Shown: one piece after another, positions 1 through 9,174 of the stretch
Position numbering within the stretch: the stretch's first letter is position 1
How the letters are laid out: each line of letters begins with the position of its first letter
From: Levilinea sp.
Lineage (GTDB): Bacteria; Chloroflexota; Anaerolineae; Anaerolineales; Anaerolineaceae
NCBI GenBank assembly: GCA_029975215.1
Contig: JARKPO010000003.1
Span: 1-64,000, forward strand
Length of the DNA stretch: 64,000 nucleotides
Direction: 5' to 3'
Position numbers and translations under genes: made by a program
Notes under the pieces: generated by a model
The model's input: only the letters and a program-made list of their open reading frames with translations
Databases searched by the model: none
What the model was told of the DNA's origin: nothing

Positions 1-200
1 GCCGCCTTCCGGCTTTTCGGCGTTGATCCGGTAGTTGAGTAAAGTATGCGTTGAGATTGTTTGTCATTCCTTCGGTATTCATTGGGCTCCTCGTGGTTTC
101 TTTGAGGATACCCGATTTCTCTAGAATGCGATTGCCCTACCCCGGATTGGCGTGCGGGTTGAATCGCGTGTGCGTTGATTGTATACCGAAAGCCAAATCG

Positions 201-238
201 AAAAACAAAAAACCGCCGGGCGGATGCCAGACGGTTTT
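201..238 (-). terminator. Rho-independent terminator after plsC
   Basis: Read on the minus strand, AAAACCG pairs with CGGTTTT and is followed by a T-rich tract. It lies about 20 bp beyond the plsC stop codon and probably ends the long pdxS-to-plsC run. Nothing else recognisable is seen between positions 1 and 200. Confidence 0.75.
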
Positions 239-256
239 GGTCTCTCTGAAAACAGC

Positions 257-928
257 TCAGCCCAGGTTCAATTCCTGGCGCAGCTCGGCAATACGCGGGT
301 GGCCCGCGTAAAAGCCGTGCATCTCCTCCGGCAGCAGCACCGCGATACGGCACATCAATTCATCCGTCAGACGCTGCATGGAGGCCTCGCGGTCATTGCG
401 GTCAATGGGCGGCAGCTTATAAGCCGGGCCAAAGCGCACGATCACCTTCGGACGGCGCAGACGCTTGAGCTGGGGCAAAATGTACTGCGAACCGATGACC
501 GCCACCGGCACGATGGGCACATCCCCTTTGGTAGCCAGCAGCAGGCTGCCCGATTTGCCTTCCAGCAGGCTGCCGGTATGGCTGCGGGTGCCTTCGGGGG
601 CAATTCCCAGGGCGCGCCCCTCTTTGAGCACCTTGAATGCTGCCGCAAAGGCGCTGAAATCGGCCTTGGTACGGTCCAGCCAAATGCCCTCGGCGGTGTT
701 GGTGAACCATTTGATCAATGGGTAAGCCAGGTATTTATCTGTGACCAGCGCGGTGATGTCGGGGCGCACAGCGTTGATAAACAGCAAGGGCGTATCCAGA
801 CGGCTGACGTGATTGGTGGTGATGAGCACCCCACCCGTGCGGGGCAGGTTTTCCAGGCCCTGATAGTCCACATCCGCCAGGCGCGCGAACAAGAATTTGA
901 GGATCTTGCGCAGGGTTTCACGTTTCAT
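257..928 (-). CDS. plsC: 1-acyl-sn-glycerol-3-phosphate acyltransferase family protein
   Basis: This 223-residue protein should acylate lysophosphatidic acid to phosphatidic acid at the inner face of the membrane. It carries the family's two hallmark blocks: the catalytic NHVSRLD (NHxxxxD) near residue 39 and the substrate-binding PEGTRS near residue 110. Length is normal for bacterial PlsC. It is the last gene of a tightly spaced minus-strand series, 42 bp after the DedA gene and just before a terminator. Other acyl acceptors are possible within the family, so the substrate is inferred. Confidence 0.9.
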   Translation of the reverse strand: MKRETLRKILKFLFARLADVDYQGLENLPRTGGVLITTNHVSRLDTPLLFINAVRPDITALVTDKYLAYPLIKWFTNTAEGIWLDRTKADFSAFAAAFKVLKEGRALGIAPEGTRSHTGSLLEGKSGSLLLATKGDVPIVPVAVIGSQYILPQLKRLRRPKVIVRFGPAYKLPPIDRNDREASMQRLTDELMCRIAVLLPEEMHGFYAGHPRIAELRQELNLG

Positions 929-970
929 CGTGCGGTATGAGCCTCCCAGAAAATTCAGCGGTGGGGCAGC

Positions 971-1648
971 TTACTCAGCGGCCTGGGCCGCGGCAGCTTT
1001 GGCTTCACGGCGGCCCTTGATGTATTCAAACACCGCGGGCATGGCCGAAATCAGGATGATGGCAATCACCACCAGGGAGAAATTCTTTTCCACAAAGGGC
1101 AGATTGCCAAAGAAGTAGCCGCCGAAAATGAACAGCGCGGTCCACACAATGCCGCCCACCACATTGTAGGTGATGAAATAACCGTAGCGCATCTTGCCGA
1201 TGCCCGCCACAAAGGGGGCAAAGGTGCGGATGATGGGGATGAAACGCGCCAGGAAGATGGTTTTGCCGCCGTGCTTATCATAAAAAGCCTGGGTGCGGTC
1301 GAGGTATTCTTTTTTCAGCCAGCGGCTCTCGGTCTTAAACACTTTGGGGCCAATGTAATGGCCGATCCAGTAGTTGGCCGTGTCGCCCAAAACCGCCGCC
1401 AACGCCAGAGCAAAAAAGAGGATCTTCACATCCAGCACATGCGCCGCCGAGGCCGCCAAAGCCCCCGCCGCAAACAGCAGCGAATCGCCCGGCAGGAAGG
1501 GGGTCACCACCAGGCCAGTTTCAATGAAGATGACCACAAACAGCACAATATAGGTCCAAATGCCCGTGGCTTCCACAATCATGCTCAAATACTTGTCCAT
1601 GTGCAGCAGGAAATCCACAGCCAGTTTGATCAATTCCATGAAATCCAT
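971..1648 (-). CDS. DedA family membrane protein
   Basis: This 225-residue integral membrane protein of the DedA/SNARE-associated family shows the conserved PFLPGDSLLFAAGAL segment near residues 49-63 and the downstream ARFIPIIRTFAPFVAGIG block. Both form the re-entrant core of these proteins. DedA members affect membrane homeostasis, and some flip undecaprenyl phosphate or phospholipids. The C-terminal tail is Ala/Lys-rich. Its position directly before plsC fits a role in membrane lipids. The transported lipid cannot be told from sequence. Confidence 0.9.
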   Translation of the reverse strand: MDFMELIKLAVDFLLHMDKYLSMIVEATGIWTYIVLFVVIFIETGLVVTPFLPGDSLLFAAGALAASAAHVLDVKILFFALALAAVLGDTANYWIGHYIGPKVFKTESRWLKKEYLDRTQAFYDKHGGKTIFLARFIPIIRTFAPFVAGIGKMRYGYFITYNVVGGIVWTALFIFGGYFFGNLPFVEKNFSLVVIAIILISAMPAVFEYIKGRREAKAAAAQAAE

Positions 1649-1691
1649 TGTTGAAATTACTCCTTATGCAAACAAAATCCCAGACCCAATT

Positions 1692-2954
1692 CTAACCGAT
1701 ATTTTCGGCAAAATCGGAAGCGGGGGGCAGCGGCCCTTCCGCCGCGGCCTGCGCTCGTAAAGTTTGATTCATGCCGCGTACAATGGCAAAGAGCAGCAGC
1801 ATCAACCCAGCCAAAACCCAGGGGGCCGCCCGCCCCAGCCACACTGCCGTCCCAGCGGAAGCCGCTGCCGAAACCGGGTAGAGCATGGGCGTAATTCCCA
1901 TGACCAGCGCCGCCACGTTCCACAGGCTGTGCAGCAGGCTGGCGCTGAAAAAGGCCCCCATCAGGCGCAGATAGCGGCCCTGGCCTAAGGCCGAGGCCAA
2001 CCCCCAGCCCACCAATCCGCTGGCGGCCATGTGCAGCAGCCCCGTGCCCGCGCGGGTGGCCACCAACACCAGCCACATATCTTCCGCAGGCGCAGACAGG
2101 TTGCCGAGGGTTTCCATCAGGGTAAACACCCCGCCGCACAGCAAACCGCCCACAAACCCCTGGGCGGGCGTCAGCCGTTTTCCAGCCATAAGCCACAATG
2201 CCGCTGGTTTCAATAGCTCTTCCACCACCGGCACAATGCCCGCCATAAAGGCCAACACCCCGGCAATCAGCCCTGGCTCCACCAGCAGCGGACGTACACG
2301 CTGAAAGAGGAGTTCCGGCGCGAGCTGCTGCTGTAAAAACTGCTCGGAGAGTGGGGCGAGCTGACTCATCAGGTCCGGCCGGTTCATCAAAAACAGCACC
2401 AGCAGCACAAAGGCCCCTGCCAGCAGCACCATTTCCAGACCGATGATCAGGATGGGCGACAGCGACAGGCCGTAGGCCACCAGCCCCCAGCCCACCGGCG
2501 GCTGCAGCTTCTCTAAACCGCGGCTGCCCAAATGGAAGAACCACACCAGGGGGATGCACACCGCCAGGATTTGCAGGGGCGGCAGCACCAGCCAGGCGGC
2601 TTTGCCCAGGCGAAAAGCCAGATGCCCCAGCAACAAAACCACCGGCCAAAGCACCCACACCCAGGGCAAAAGCCGCTGCACCCCCGGCACACGGGGCAAA
2701 GCCCGCCCCTCATACCCAATCAGGCGCAGAAAGGCCAACGCCAGAGGCGGCAGCAGCAGCAAACCAAAGAACAGCGCCGTCGAAGACAGAGTCCACAGGC
2801 TGAAGGTCTGCGTGCTCAGGGCATCTTCCATCACCCACATATACAGGCCGCCCGCAGCGAAAGCCGCCGCCGAGCCCCAGTACACCAAAAGGCCCAGCCC
2901 GCTGACGGCCAGCAGGGCAATGAAAGGCAGGTGAGAGCCGCGCGAAGTGTTCAA
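1692..2954 (-). CDS. PrsW family intramembrane metalloprotease
   Basis: This 420-residue polytopic membrane protein has about ten hydrophobic segments. The family's motifs are visible: EELLKPAAL in the middle third, then GGLLCGGVFTLMETLGN, a GTGLLHM helix and a SLLHSLWN helix with the putative zinc-ligand histidines. PrsW of Bacillus cleaves the anti-sigma factor RsiW; the substrate here is unknown. The frame opens with TTG at 2954, 8 bp after the DsbA-cyclophilin stop, so translation may be coupled. The N-terminal start is uncertain. It is longer than many PrsW proteins because of extra N-terminal helices. Confidence 0.8.
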   Translation of the reverse strand: MNTSRGSHLPFIALLAVSGLGLLVYWGSAAAFAAGGLYMWVMEDALSTQTFSLWTLSSTALFFGLLLLPPLALAFLRLIGYEGRALPRVPGVQRLLPWVWVLWPVVLLLGHLAFRLGKAAWLVLPPLQILAVCIPLVWFFHLGSRGLEKLQPPVGWGLVAYGLSLSPILIIGLEMVLLAGAFVLLVLFLMNRPDLMSQLAPLSEQFLQQQLAPELLFQRVRPLLVEPGLIAGVLAFMAGIVPVVEELLKPAALWLMAGKRLTPAQGFVGGLLCGGVFTLMETLGNLSAPAEDMWLVLVATRAGTGLLHMAASGLVGWGLASALGQGRYLRLMGAFFSASLLHSLWNVAALVMGITPMLYPVSAAASAGTAVWLGRAAPWVLAGLMLLLFAIVRGMNQTLRAQAAAEGPLPPASDFAENIG

Positions 2955-2962
2955 TGGGCTGC

Positions 2963-4207
2963 TTACTTTTCCGTAATCGAGATGGTGAGGATCTTATCAC
3001 CTTCCGGAAGTTCACCTCCCGCCGCGGGGTCGCGCGGGGTGAGCTTTTCCACCACGTCCATGCCCGAAATCACCTTGCCAAAGATGGTGTATTGGCCGTC
3101 CAATACCGGTTGGGGGGCCATGGTAATGAAGAACTGGCTGCCGTTCGAATCGGGGCCAGCGTTGGCCATACCCAAAATTCCAGCTGCATTAAAGCGCAGT
3201 TCGGGGGTAACTTCGTTGCTGAAGGCGTAACCTGGGCCGCCGTAACCGCTTCCGCTGGGATCGCCCGCCTGGGCCACAAAGCCGGGCAGCACACGGTGCC
3301 AGATGATGTTATCAAACCAGCCGTTTTCCGCCAGGAAAACAAAGCTGTTAACAGCGAAGGGGGCCTGTTTGGCGAAAAGCTCCACCACAATATCGCCCTT
3401 GGTGGTCTTGAACGTGGCAGTGTAGGTTTTCGCCGGGTCAATCGCCATTTCGGGACATTCTTTAAACTGGCGGTCGCCCAGGCTGCTGTAATCACGCGGG
3501 CCTTGATAGGGGCGGCCGTTGATGATCAAAAAGGGCGTGCCGGGGATGCCGATTTTCATGGCTTCGTCCAGTCCCTGCTGCACTGCGGCCTTAACCGCAT
3601 CTGCTTCCAGGTCGGCGGCGAACTGATCCACATCCAATTCCAACGTTTTGGCCTGTTCTTTGAGATACGCGGTGAACTCTTCCGTCCCCAGCGTGCTCCA
3701 CTCAGCCTGCGCAGCAAACAAGGCGTTTTTCATTTCAAAGAACTTGCCCTGCACCGCCGCAGCTTCAGCCGCCTGGCCCGCCAGAATGGCCTTATCGTGG
3801 ATGGAAAGGGGGAAATGGCGGAAGACCAGGCTGACATCTTCAGGATAATCCTGATAGAGCTGAACCAGCACCGGCTCCAACTGGGCACAGTAGGGGCACT
3901 GAATGTCGGAATACTCCATGAAGGTCACCAAAGCGCTGGCTTCACCCAGGCGGTGATCCTTTTCCGTGATCGCGGGGAACATAGCTTGCTGAGTGGGATC
4001 CAACTCCGGCAAGACGCTCTGCACCGTGCAGGTGGCGGGGCCGCTGGCGGTGAAGGGCACCAGGGTAGGCTCCCCTTCGACAGGAGCTTCGGTGGGTGCG
4101 GCTGCTTCGGCGGTCGTCGCGGCGGGGGTAGCCGCCGCCCCTGAGCAGGCAGAGAGAAGCAAAGACAGAACCAATCCGGCAAAAACCACAGTTTTGCGTG
4201 TGAACAT
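2963..4207 (-). CDS. Lipoprotein fusing a DsbA-like thioredoxin domain to a cyclophilin
   Basis: This 414-residue secreted lipoprotein has a signal peptide with lipobox LSAC (Cys21) and an Ala/Thr/Pro-rich linker. A DsbA/thioredoxin-like domain follows at about residues 60-250 with active site CPYC (Cys104, Cys107). A cyclophilin-type peptidyl-prolyl isomerase domain occupies about residues 260-414 (IIWHRVLPGF, GMANAGPDSNGSQFFI). The usual FHR is WHR here and the QGGD block is QAGD. The arrangement suggests a membrane-tethered folding factor joining disulfide chemistry and proline isomerisation outside the cell. The cyclophilin half and the residues just before it resemble the cytosolic cyclophilin at 39904. 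Confidence 0.9.
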   Translation of the reverse strand: MFTRKTVVFAGLVLSLLLSACSGAAATPAATTAEAAAPTEAPVEGEPTLVPFTASGPATCTVQSVLPELDPTQQAMFPAITEKDHRLGEASALVTFMEYSDIQCPYCAQLEPVLVQLYQDYPEDVSLVFRHFPLSIHDKAILAGQAAEAAAVQGKFFEMKNALFAAQAEWSTLGTEEFTAYLKEQAKTLELDVDQFAADLEADAVKAAVQQGLDEAMKIGIPGTPFLIINGRPYQGPRDYSSLGDRQFKECPEMAIDPAKTYTATFKTTKGDIVVELFAKQAPFAVNSFVFLAENGWFDNIIWHRVLPGFVAQAGDPSGSGYGGPGYAFSNEVTPELRFNAAGILGMANAGPDSNGSQFFITMAPQPVLDGQYTIFGKVISGMDVVEKLTPRDPAAGGELPEGDKILTISITEK

Positions 4208-4239
4208 TTACAAACCTTTCCACCCATATGCAGGTGAAG

Positions 4240-4866
4240 TTAAGAAAGAGCAGGCTCCAACCGGCGCAAAATCACCTGGCGCAAAGCCTGTTGAACAGCA
4301 TCCATCGGCTGTGCAGCATCCACCACAACCCAGCGTTCTGGCTGGCTGCGGGCTAAATCCAAATATCCCTGGCGCACGCGCTGGTGAAAACTCAGGGCGT
4401 AATCATCCAGGCGGTTCCATTCTCCCCCGCTGGAACGGCGGCGTTCCAACCCGACGGCTGAATCCACATCCAGCAAGAGGGTTAAATCCGGCCAAAGGCC
4501 GCCTGTGGCAAAATGCAGCAGCTGACGCAGCACCGCCAGGTCGTTGCCATGGCCGTAGCCCTGGTAGGCCAGGGTGGAATCGGCGTAGCGGTCGCTGATG
4601 ACCACCTCGCCGCGGGCCAGGGCCGGGCGAATAACCTGATCCACCAGTTGCGCGCGCGCCGCGCAAAACAACAGGGTTTCGGAGCGCGGCGACATCCCCT
4701 GATTTTCCATGCGGGTTAACACCTGCCGCACCTGATCGCCGATGGATGTGCCCCCGGGTTCGCGCGTGGTTAAGACCGTGTAGCCGCGGGAGCGGAGAAA
4801 GTCGGCCAATGCGGGCAGCTGCGACGATTTTCCGCTTCCTTCTGGGCCTTCCAGGGTGATGAACAT
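4240..4866 (-). CDS. tmk: Thymidylate kinase
   Basis: This protein phosphorylates dTMP to dTDP for DNA synthesis and is cytosolic. The 208-residue chain has the P-loop EGPEGSGKSSQ at residues 6-16, the DRYADSTLAYQG substrate block near residue 92 and an Arg-containing LID segment RRRSSGGEW. Length is normal. It lies 27 bp after the R3H ATPase gene and 32 bp before the lipoprotein gene on the same strand. Assignment is firm. Confidence 0.95.
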   Translation of the reverse strand: MFITLEGPEGSGKSSQLPALADFLRSRGYTVLTTREPGGTSIGDQVRQVLTRMENQGMSPRSETLLFCAARAQLVDQVIRPALARGEVVISDRYADSTLAYQGYGHGNDLAVLRQLLHFATGGLWPDLTLLLDVDSAVGLERRRSSGGEWNRLDDYALSFHQRVRQGYLDLARSQPERWVVVDAAQPMDAVQQALRQVILRRLEPALS

Positions 4867-4893
4867 GGGATGCCTGCCTCGTTGAGAACGGAC

Positions 4894-6513
4894 TCACTCG
4901 CGGAAGATACGCACGCGGCGGTTCGGTTCTTTACCATAAGAATGAGAAACCAGGTTGGCGGCGCGGGCCAGCTCGTGCTGCATACGGCGCACCGCGGCAG
5001 AAGCGGGGGGCATATCGACCCAGCGCGAGCCGTTCATCACCGCGTCAATGGCGGTTTGGGTTTGAGCGGCCACATCATCCAGAGAATGCAGCGGAGCTTC
5101 GGCTGAAATGTTAAAAATTCCGGCCAGGCTTTGTTCAATCTGGCTGATGGTGTTGGCTCGCAGCACATGAATGGGCATGCCGCGGTTCTCGGCGTCAATC
5201 ACAGACTGTTCGCGCCCGCGGTAATGCGTGCGCAGGGTCATCATCACCTCGGCGTCGGCCATATCGCGCATGATCAGCACCGGCACACCCAGGCGTTTGG
5301 CGGCCTGCAGCAGGCGGTTGCGCGCCACCCCGTAGGGGTAAACCCGCACCGGAGTCAGGCGCGACATTCCCTGAGCAAAGCTCTGGTTCTCCTCATCGGC
5401 GTCGCTCAGCGCCGGGCCGGCTGGGCCGCGCCCAGGCGCGGGGGTAAAAGTGCTGCTACCGGGGCGGCGCAGACCCGCGGACTGCGGACGGGTGTTGGCC
5501 GAGGGCGCGGGTGGGCGCTGCTTTTCAATGCGGATTTCATCGTTCTCGTCGCGGTAGCGCAGCTCAAATTCCGGCGGAACGCCCCGTACCAGCGAATCGA
5601 CCGCCGCGGAAACATCGGGATGCACCGAAAGGTGATCGCGTTTTTGGATCTCAATCAGCACGTCAAAAGTGGGCGGCGAGCGGCGTTCCAGAACGGTCTT
5701 CTGCGTGCCGCGGCGGCGGGCCTCTTCATCCGAAAGGGTCACCGATTCAATTCCGCCCACCAGGTCAGACAGGGTGGGATTGATGAGCAGGTTCTCCAGG
5801 GTGCGGCCGTGGGCGGTGCCGATAAGCTGCACGCCGCGCTCGGCAATGGTGCGGGCGGCGGCGGCCTCTAGCTCGCGGCCAATTTCGTCAATCACGATGA
5901 CTTCGGGGTTGTGATTTTCCACCGCCTCAATCATGACCTCGTGCTGCAGGGATGGGGTGGCCACCTGCATGCGGCGGGCGCGGCCCACCGCGGGGTGGGG
6001 TACATCCCCATCGCCGCCAATTTCGTTGGAGGTATCCACGATGATGACGCGCTTGGTTTCGGCCAAAATGCGCGCCGCTTCGCGCAGCATGGTGGTTTTG
6101 CCAATGCCGGGCTGCCCCAGAATGAGGATGCTTTTACCGGATTCAACCAGATCCTGGATGATCTCGATGGTGCCGTACACCGCCCGCCCCACACGGCAGG
6201 TCAGCCCAACCACATGGCCGCGGCGGTTGCGGATGGCGGAGATGCGGTGCAGGGTGCGTTCCAAACCAGCGCGGTTATCAGCATCAAATTCGCCAATGCG
6301 CGACACGACCCAGTCCAGATCCGCAGGGGTGACTTCTTCTGGGCTGAGTTGGACTTCCCCCTGGACAAAGCGAGCCATGGGGACGCGCCCCAGGTCTAAA
6401 ACGATTTCCAGTAAGTTATCCGAATTGTTGGCCTGCTGCACCGCCCGTGCGACCTCTGGGGGCAGGACATCCAGCAAGGCTTGTAAATCATCGGTTATAC
6501 GTCTCTGTGCCAT
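4894..6513 (-). CDS. AAA ATPase with C-terminal R3H domain
   Basis: This 539-residue protein belongs to the SpoIIIAA/Ycf45-like ATPase family. The P-loop GQPGIGKTTML and Walker B VIVIDEIGRELEAA lie in the first half, followed by a sensor-like LIGTAHG. A low-complexity Pro/Arg linker leads to a C-terminal region ending in an R3H-type nucleic-acid-binding segment (SYGKEPNRRVRIF). Family members bind single-stranded nucleic acid, but their cellular role is not settled. Its start overlaps the end of the preceding acetyltransferase gene by 19 bp, and tmk follows, so the three are probably co-transcribed. Confidence 0.85.
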   Translation of the reverse strand: MAQRRITDDLQALLDVLPPEVARAVQQANNSDNLLEIVLDLGRVPMARFVQGEVQLSPEEVTPADLDWVVSRIGEFDADNRAGLERTLHRISAIRNRRGHVVGLTCRVGRAVYGTIEIIQDLVESGKSILILGQPGIGKTTMLREAARILAETKRVIIVDTSNEIGGDGDVPHPAVGRARRMQVATPSLQHEVMIEAVENHNPEVIVIDEIGRELEAAAARTIAERGVQLIGTAHGRTLENLLINPTLSDLVGGIESVTLSDEEARRRGTQKTVLERRSPPTFDVLIEIQKRDHLSVHPDVSAAVDSLVRGVPPEFELRYRDENDEIRIEKQRPPAPSANTRPQSAGLRRPGSSTFTPAPGRGPAGPALSDADEENQSFAQGMSRLTPVRVYPYGVARNRLLQAAKRLGVPVLIMRDMADAEVMMTLRTHYRGREQSVIDAENRGMPIHVLRANTISQIEQSLAGIFNISAEAPLHSLDDVAAQTQTAIDAVMNGSRWVDMPPASAAVRRMQHELARAANLVSHSYGKEPNRRVRIFRE

Positions 6514-7412
6514 AAATCTACAGTTTCCATTTTTTCAGACGAAGATCGTCTGGATTGTACTACGATTGAGTGAACAATAGGGGCGGTCGGTTTGGGACGC
6601 GCATTTTCCATACCGGGCAGCAGGCTGCTTTGCGTCACGGGAACACCCGCGCGCTGCATGTGGGCCAGATGGCGCACCAAAAGCGCCTGGCGCGGGCCTA
6701 CCTGCGCGCCGAGGTTTTCCAGGTGCGGATCGAGCCAGGATTGGTACGAACGCACCACCAAATAGAGCGAACGGCCCAGCAAAGGCGGCAAAGCCAGGGG
6801 CAGCGCCCGCAAAAGCGTCTCCACCCGATCGGTGGAAGGATGAATCAGGGGCTGCAAAACCACGCCGCGCGGCCCCAAAACGGCTTCCACATACCCCAAA
6901 AGCTCGCCCTCCTGGCGGTACACCCAGCCGGACTGGCGCATATTGGGCAAGGTTTCGGCACTTTGCACCAGGGGCGGCGCCAGGCATTGATACAGGCTGC
7001 GGACAGCAGGCTCATCCGTGGCCCCGGCCGGCCGCCACAACCCCGGCTGACCGTCGGGCAGAGTTTCGGGATTCAGCTGCCAGATGTGCTGCCAGGAATA
7101 CACCACAAAACCCGCCCGTCGCAGCTTTTCAAACAAGGGGTTGCGCTCTTCCACCTCAGCATGCAGGTTAAACGCCCCCCATTCGCCCGCCTGTTGGGTC
7201 AAATGATCCAGCAGGGGCAGCAGTGCCGGAGATTCGGGCTGGTTTCCGGGGACCAGAAAAGACAGATGGGCCGAACGCCCTCCCAGGCGGTAAAGCATTT
7301 GCCCGATCATGGGAGGGCCTTCGGCCGGGGTGACCACCGCGGTGAAACTGCCGCGCGCGGGGTCAAGATTGGTGAGCAGGGCGGTCAGCCCCACCGGATT
7401 GCCAAGCGTCAA
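6495..7412 (-). CDS. GNAT-like N-acetyltransferase
   Basis: This is a probable acyl-CoA N-acyltransferase of about 305 residues with two GNAT-like halves; the acceptor is unknown. The given start is a TTG, but the frame stays open upstream to about 7499 and there encodes plausible coding sequence (DVRSFAWHDWVTLYRNRRY). True translation may therefore begin at a rare ATA at 7497-7499, which overlaps the pdxT stop. The 3' end overlaps the R3H ATPase gene by 19 bp. Motif conservation is weak, so the fold call is moderate. Confidence 0.6.
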   Translation of the reverse strand: MTLGNPVGLTALLTNLDPARGSFTAVVTPAEGPPMIGQMLYRLGGRSAHLSFLVPGNQPESPALLPLLDHLTQQAGEWGAFNLHAEVEERNPLFEKLRRAGFVVYSWQHIWQLNPETLPDGQPGLWRPAGATDEPAVRSLYQCLAPPLVQSAETLPNMRQSGWVYRQEGELLGYVEAVLGPRGVVLQPLIHPSTDRVETLLRALPLALPPLLGRSLYLVVRSYQSWLDPHLENLGAQVGPRQALLVRHLAHMQRAGVPVTQSSLLPGMENARPKPTAPIVHSIVVQSRRSSSEKMETVDLWHRDV

Positions 7413-7495
7413 GAGCTGCGCGCGATCTAACGACAGTAAATATCGCCGGTTGCGGTAGAGGGTAACCCAATCGTGCCAGGCAAAAGAACGTACGT

Positions 7496-8080
7496 CTATC
7501 GTGCCAACTCCAAAAAGTAGCGGTGAAAACGGTTGTCAGCGGTCAGTTCCGGATGAAACGAGGTCGCCAGCAAACGACCCTGTTGGGCGGCGACGATGGT
7601 TCCGTTGGGGAGCCGCGTTAACACACGCGCCTGACCATACACCGAATCGATCAGCGGGGCGCGGATGAAGACCGCGTGAAACGGTGCCGGAGACTCGCTC
7701 GCGCCGTTCCCATTCAAGTAGGGCATATCCAGATCCACTTCAAAGCTGTCCACCTGACGGCCAAAGGCGTTGCGCTGCACGGTGATATCCATCAGCTCCA
7801 ACAGCGGCTGGTCGCGGTGGGCATCGCGCGCCAGGAAGATGGCCCCTGCGCACGTGCCCCAAATGGCCCGCTGGCGGCCAAAATCGCGCAGCGGCTCCAT
7901 CAGGCCAAAGGCGGTGGCCAGCTTTCCCATGGTGGTCGATTCCCCGCCGGGGATGATGAGGGCTTGCAGACCTTCCAGGTGCTCCGCCAGACGCACCTGG
8001 GTCACCTGCGCGCCCAGGCCCTCTAAAATGGCCTGATGTTCAATGAACGCGCCCTGCAGGGCGAGTACACCCACACGCAT
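7496..8080 (-). CDS. pdxT: Pyridoxal 5'-phosphate synthase glutaminase subunit PdxT
   Basis: This class-I glutaminase supplies ammonia to PdxS for pyridoxal phosphate synthesis. The triad region is intact: GGESTTM, nucleophile Cys in WGTCAGAIFLA and the His/Glu pair in FHPELT. I chose the ATG at 8080 (MRVGVLALQG), which matches the family N-terminus, over an in-frame start eight codons upstream inside pdxS. Only 4 bp separate it from the pdxS stop, so translation is probably coupled. Length is 194 residues. Confidence 0.95.
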   Translation of the reverse strand: MRVGVLALQGAFIEHQAILEGLGAQVTQVRLAEHLEGLQALIIPGGESTTMGKLATAFGLMEPLRDFGRQRAIWGTCAGAIFLARDAHRDQPLLELMDITVQRNAFGRQVDSFEVDLDMPYLNGNGASESPAPFHAVFIRAPLIDSVYGQARVLTRLPNGTIVAAQQGRLLATSFHPELTADNRFHRYFLELAR

Positions 8081-8084
8081 CGGC

Positions 8085-8972
8085 TTACCACCCGCGTCCA
8101 GCAATTTTGTCCGCTTCGGGGATGGCCGAAATTTGGCGTCCCACCATCGGCTCGCCCAAGTTACGGCTGATCTCGGCCAGAATCTTGGGGTCGTTGTAGT
8201 GTGTCACGGCTTTAACAATGGCCGCGGCGCGCTTGGCGGGGTCACCCGACTTGAAAATGCCGGAGCCGACGAACACGCCGTCTACGCCCAGCTGCATCAT
8301 CAAGGCCGCGTCCGCGGGGGTGGCCACGCCGCCCGCCGCAAAGTTCACCACAGGCAGCCGGCCCAGGCTGCGGGTTTCCATGAGCACGTCATAGGGGGCG
8401 CCGAGCTGTTTGGCAAAGGCCATCACCTCTTCCTCCGGCATGGCCTGAAGATGGCGGATCTGGCCGAGGACGGTGCGGGCATGGCGCACGGCTTCCACCA
8501 CGTCGCCGGTGCCGGCCTCACCCTTGGTGCGAATCATGGCCGCGCCTTCGCCGATGCGGCGGGCAGCCTCGCCCAAATTGCGGCAGCCGCACACAAATGG
8601 TACCTTGAAGTTGTGCTTTAAGATGTGGTTTTCTTCATCGGCAGGGGTCAGAACTTCGGATTCATCAATGTAATCCACGCCGAGGGCTTCCAAAATTTGC
8701 GCTTCGACAAAGTGGCCAATACGGCACTTTGCCATGACCGGAATTGAGACCGTTTCGATGATCTTAAGGATCAACTCTGGGTCGCTCATCCGCGCGACCC
8801 CACCTGCAGCACGAATATCGGCCGGAACGCGTTCCAGGGCCATCACAGCGCACGCGCCCGCGTCTTCCGCAATGCGCGCATGTTCGGGGGTGACCACATC
8901 CATGATCACGCCGCCTTTCAGCATCTGTGCAAGGCCTTTCTTAACTGCAAACGTGGCTGTTACCTGCTCCAT
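8085..8972 (-). CDS. pdxS: Pyridoxal 5'-phosphate synthase lyase subunit PdxS
   Basis: This subunit condenses ribose 5-phosphate, glyceraldehyde 3-phosphate and ammonia into pyridoxal phosphate. It assembles as a dodecamer with PdxT bound to each subunit. The 295-residue sequence contains the family blocks [16 protein letters not shown] (catalytic Lys), [16 protein letters not shown] and [21 protein letters not shown] Shine-Dalgarno lies about 10 nt before the ATG. It is the first gene of the long minus-strand run and has a promoter-like sequence about 90 bp upstream. Confidence 0.97.
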   Translation of the reverse strand: MEQVTATFAVKKGLAQMLKGGVIMDVVTPEHARIAEDAGACAVMALERVPADIRAAGGVARMSDPELILKIIETVSIPVMAKCRIGHFVEAQILEALGVDYIDESEVLTPADEENHILKHNFKVPFVCGCRNLGEAARRIGEGAAMIRTKGEAGTGDVVEAVRHARTVLGQIRHLQAMPEEEVMAFAKQLGAPYDVLMETRSLGRLPVVNFAAGGVATPADAALMMQLGVDGVFVGSGIFKSGDPAKRAAAIVKAVTHYNDPKILAEISRNLGEPMVGRQISAIPEADKIAGRGW

Positions 8973-9053
8973 TCAGTACAACTCCTCATAAATAAGAGAA
9001 TGGGTCATCGTCCGTGGCCGCAATGGGGCGCAATGAGAACGATCATCTATTTG

Positions 9054-9080
9054 ATTCTATCACACCGCAAAAGGGATCAA
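9054..9080 (-). promoter_or_regulatory. Candidate promoter of the pdxS operon
   Basis: Read on the minus strand, TTGATC and TAGAAT are separated by 15 bp, a short spacer. Transcription would give a leader of about 75 nt before pdxS. Confidence 0.45.
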
Positions 9081-9120
9081 CACACAAGGTTTTTCACGAA
9101 CTGTGTTTGCTTTGCCGGAT

Positions 9121-9147
9121 AAAAAATGCGCCGCGTGGAGCGGCGCA
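9121..9147 (-). terminator. Rho-independent terminator after the LysM gene
   Basis: TGCGCCGC (9127-9134) pairs perfectly with GCGGCGCA (9140-9147) around a 5-nt loop. On the minus strand it is followed by six T residues. It ends the nadK-to-LysM gene group. Confidence 0.9.
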
Positions 9148-9174
9148 CAGAGTTTGCAAGCGGTGGACAGCGCG

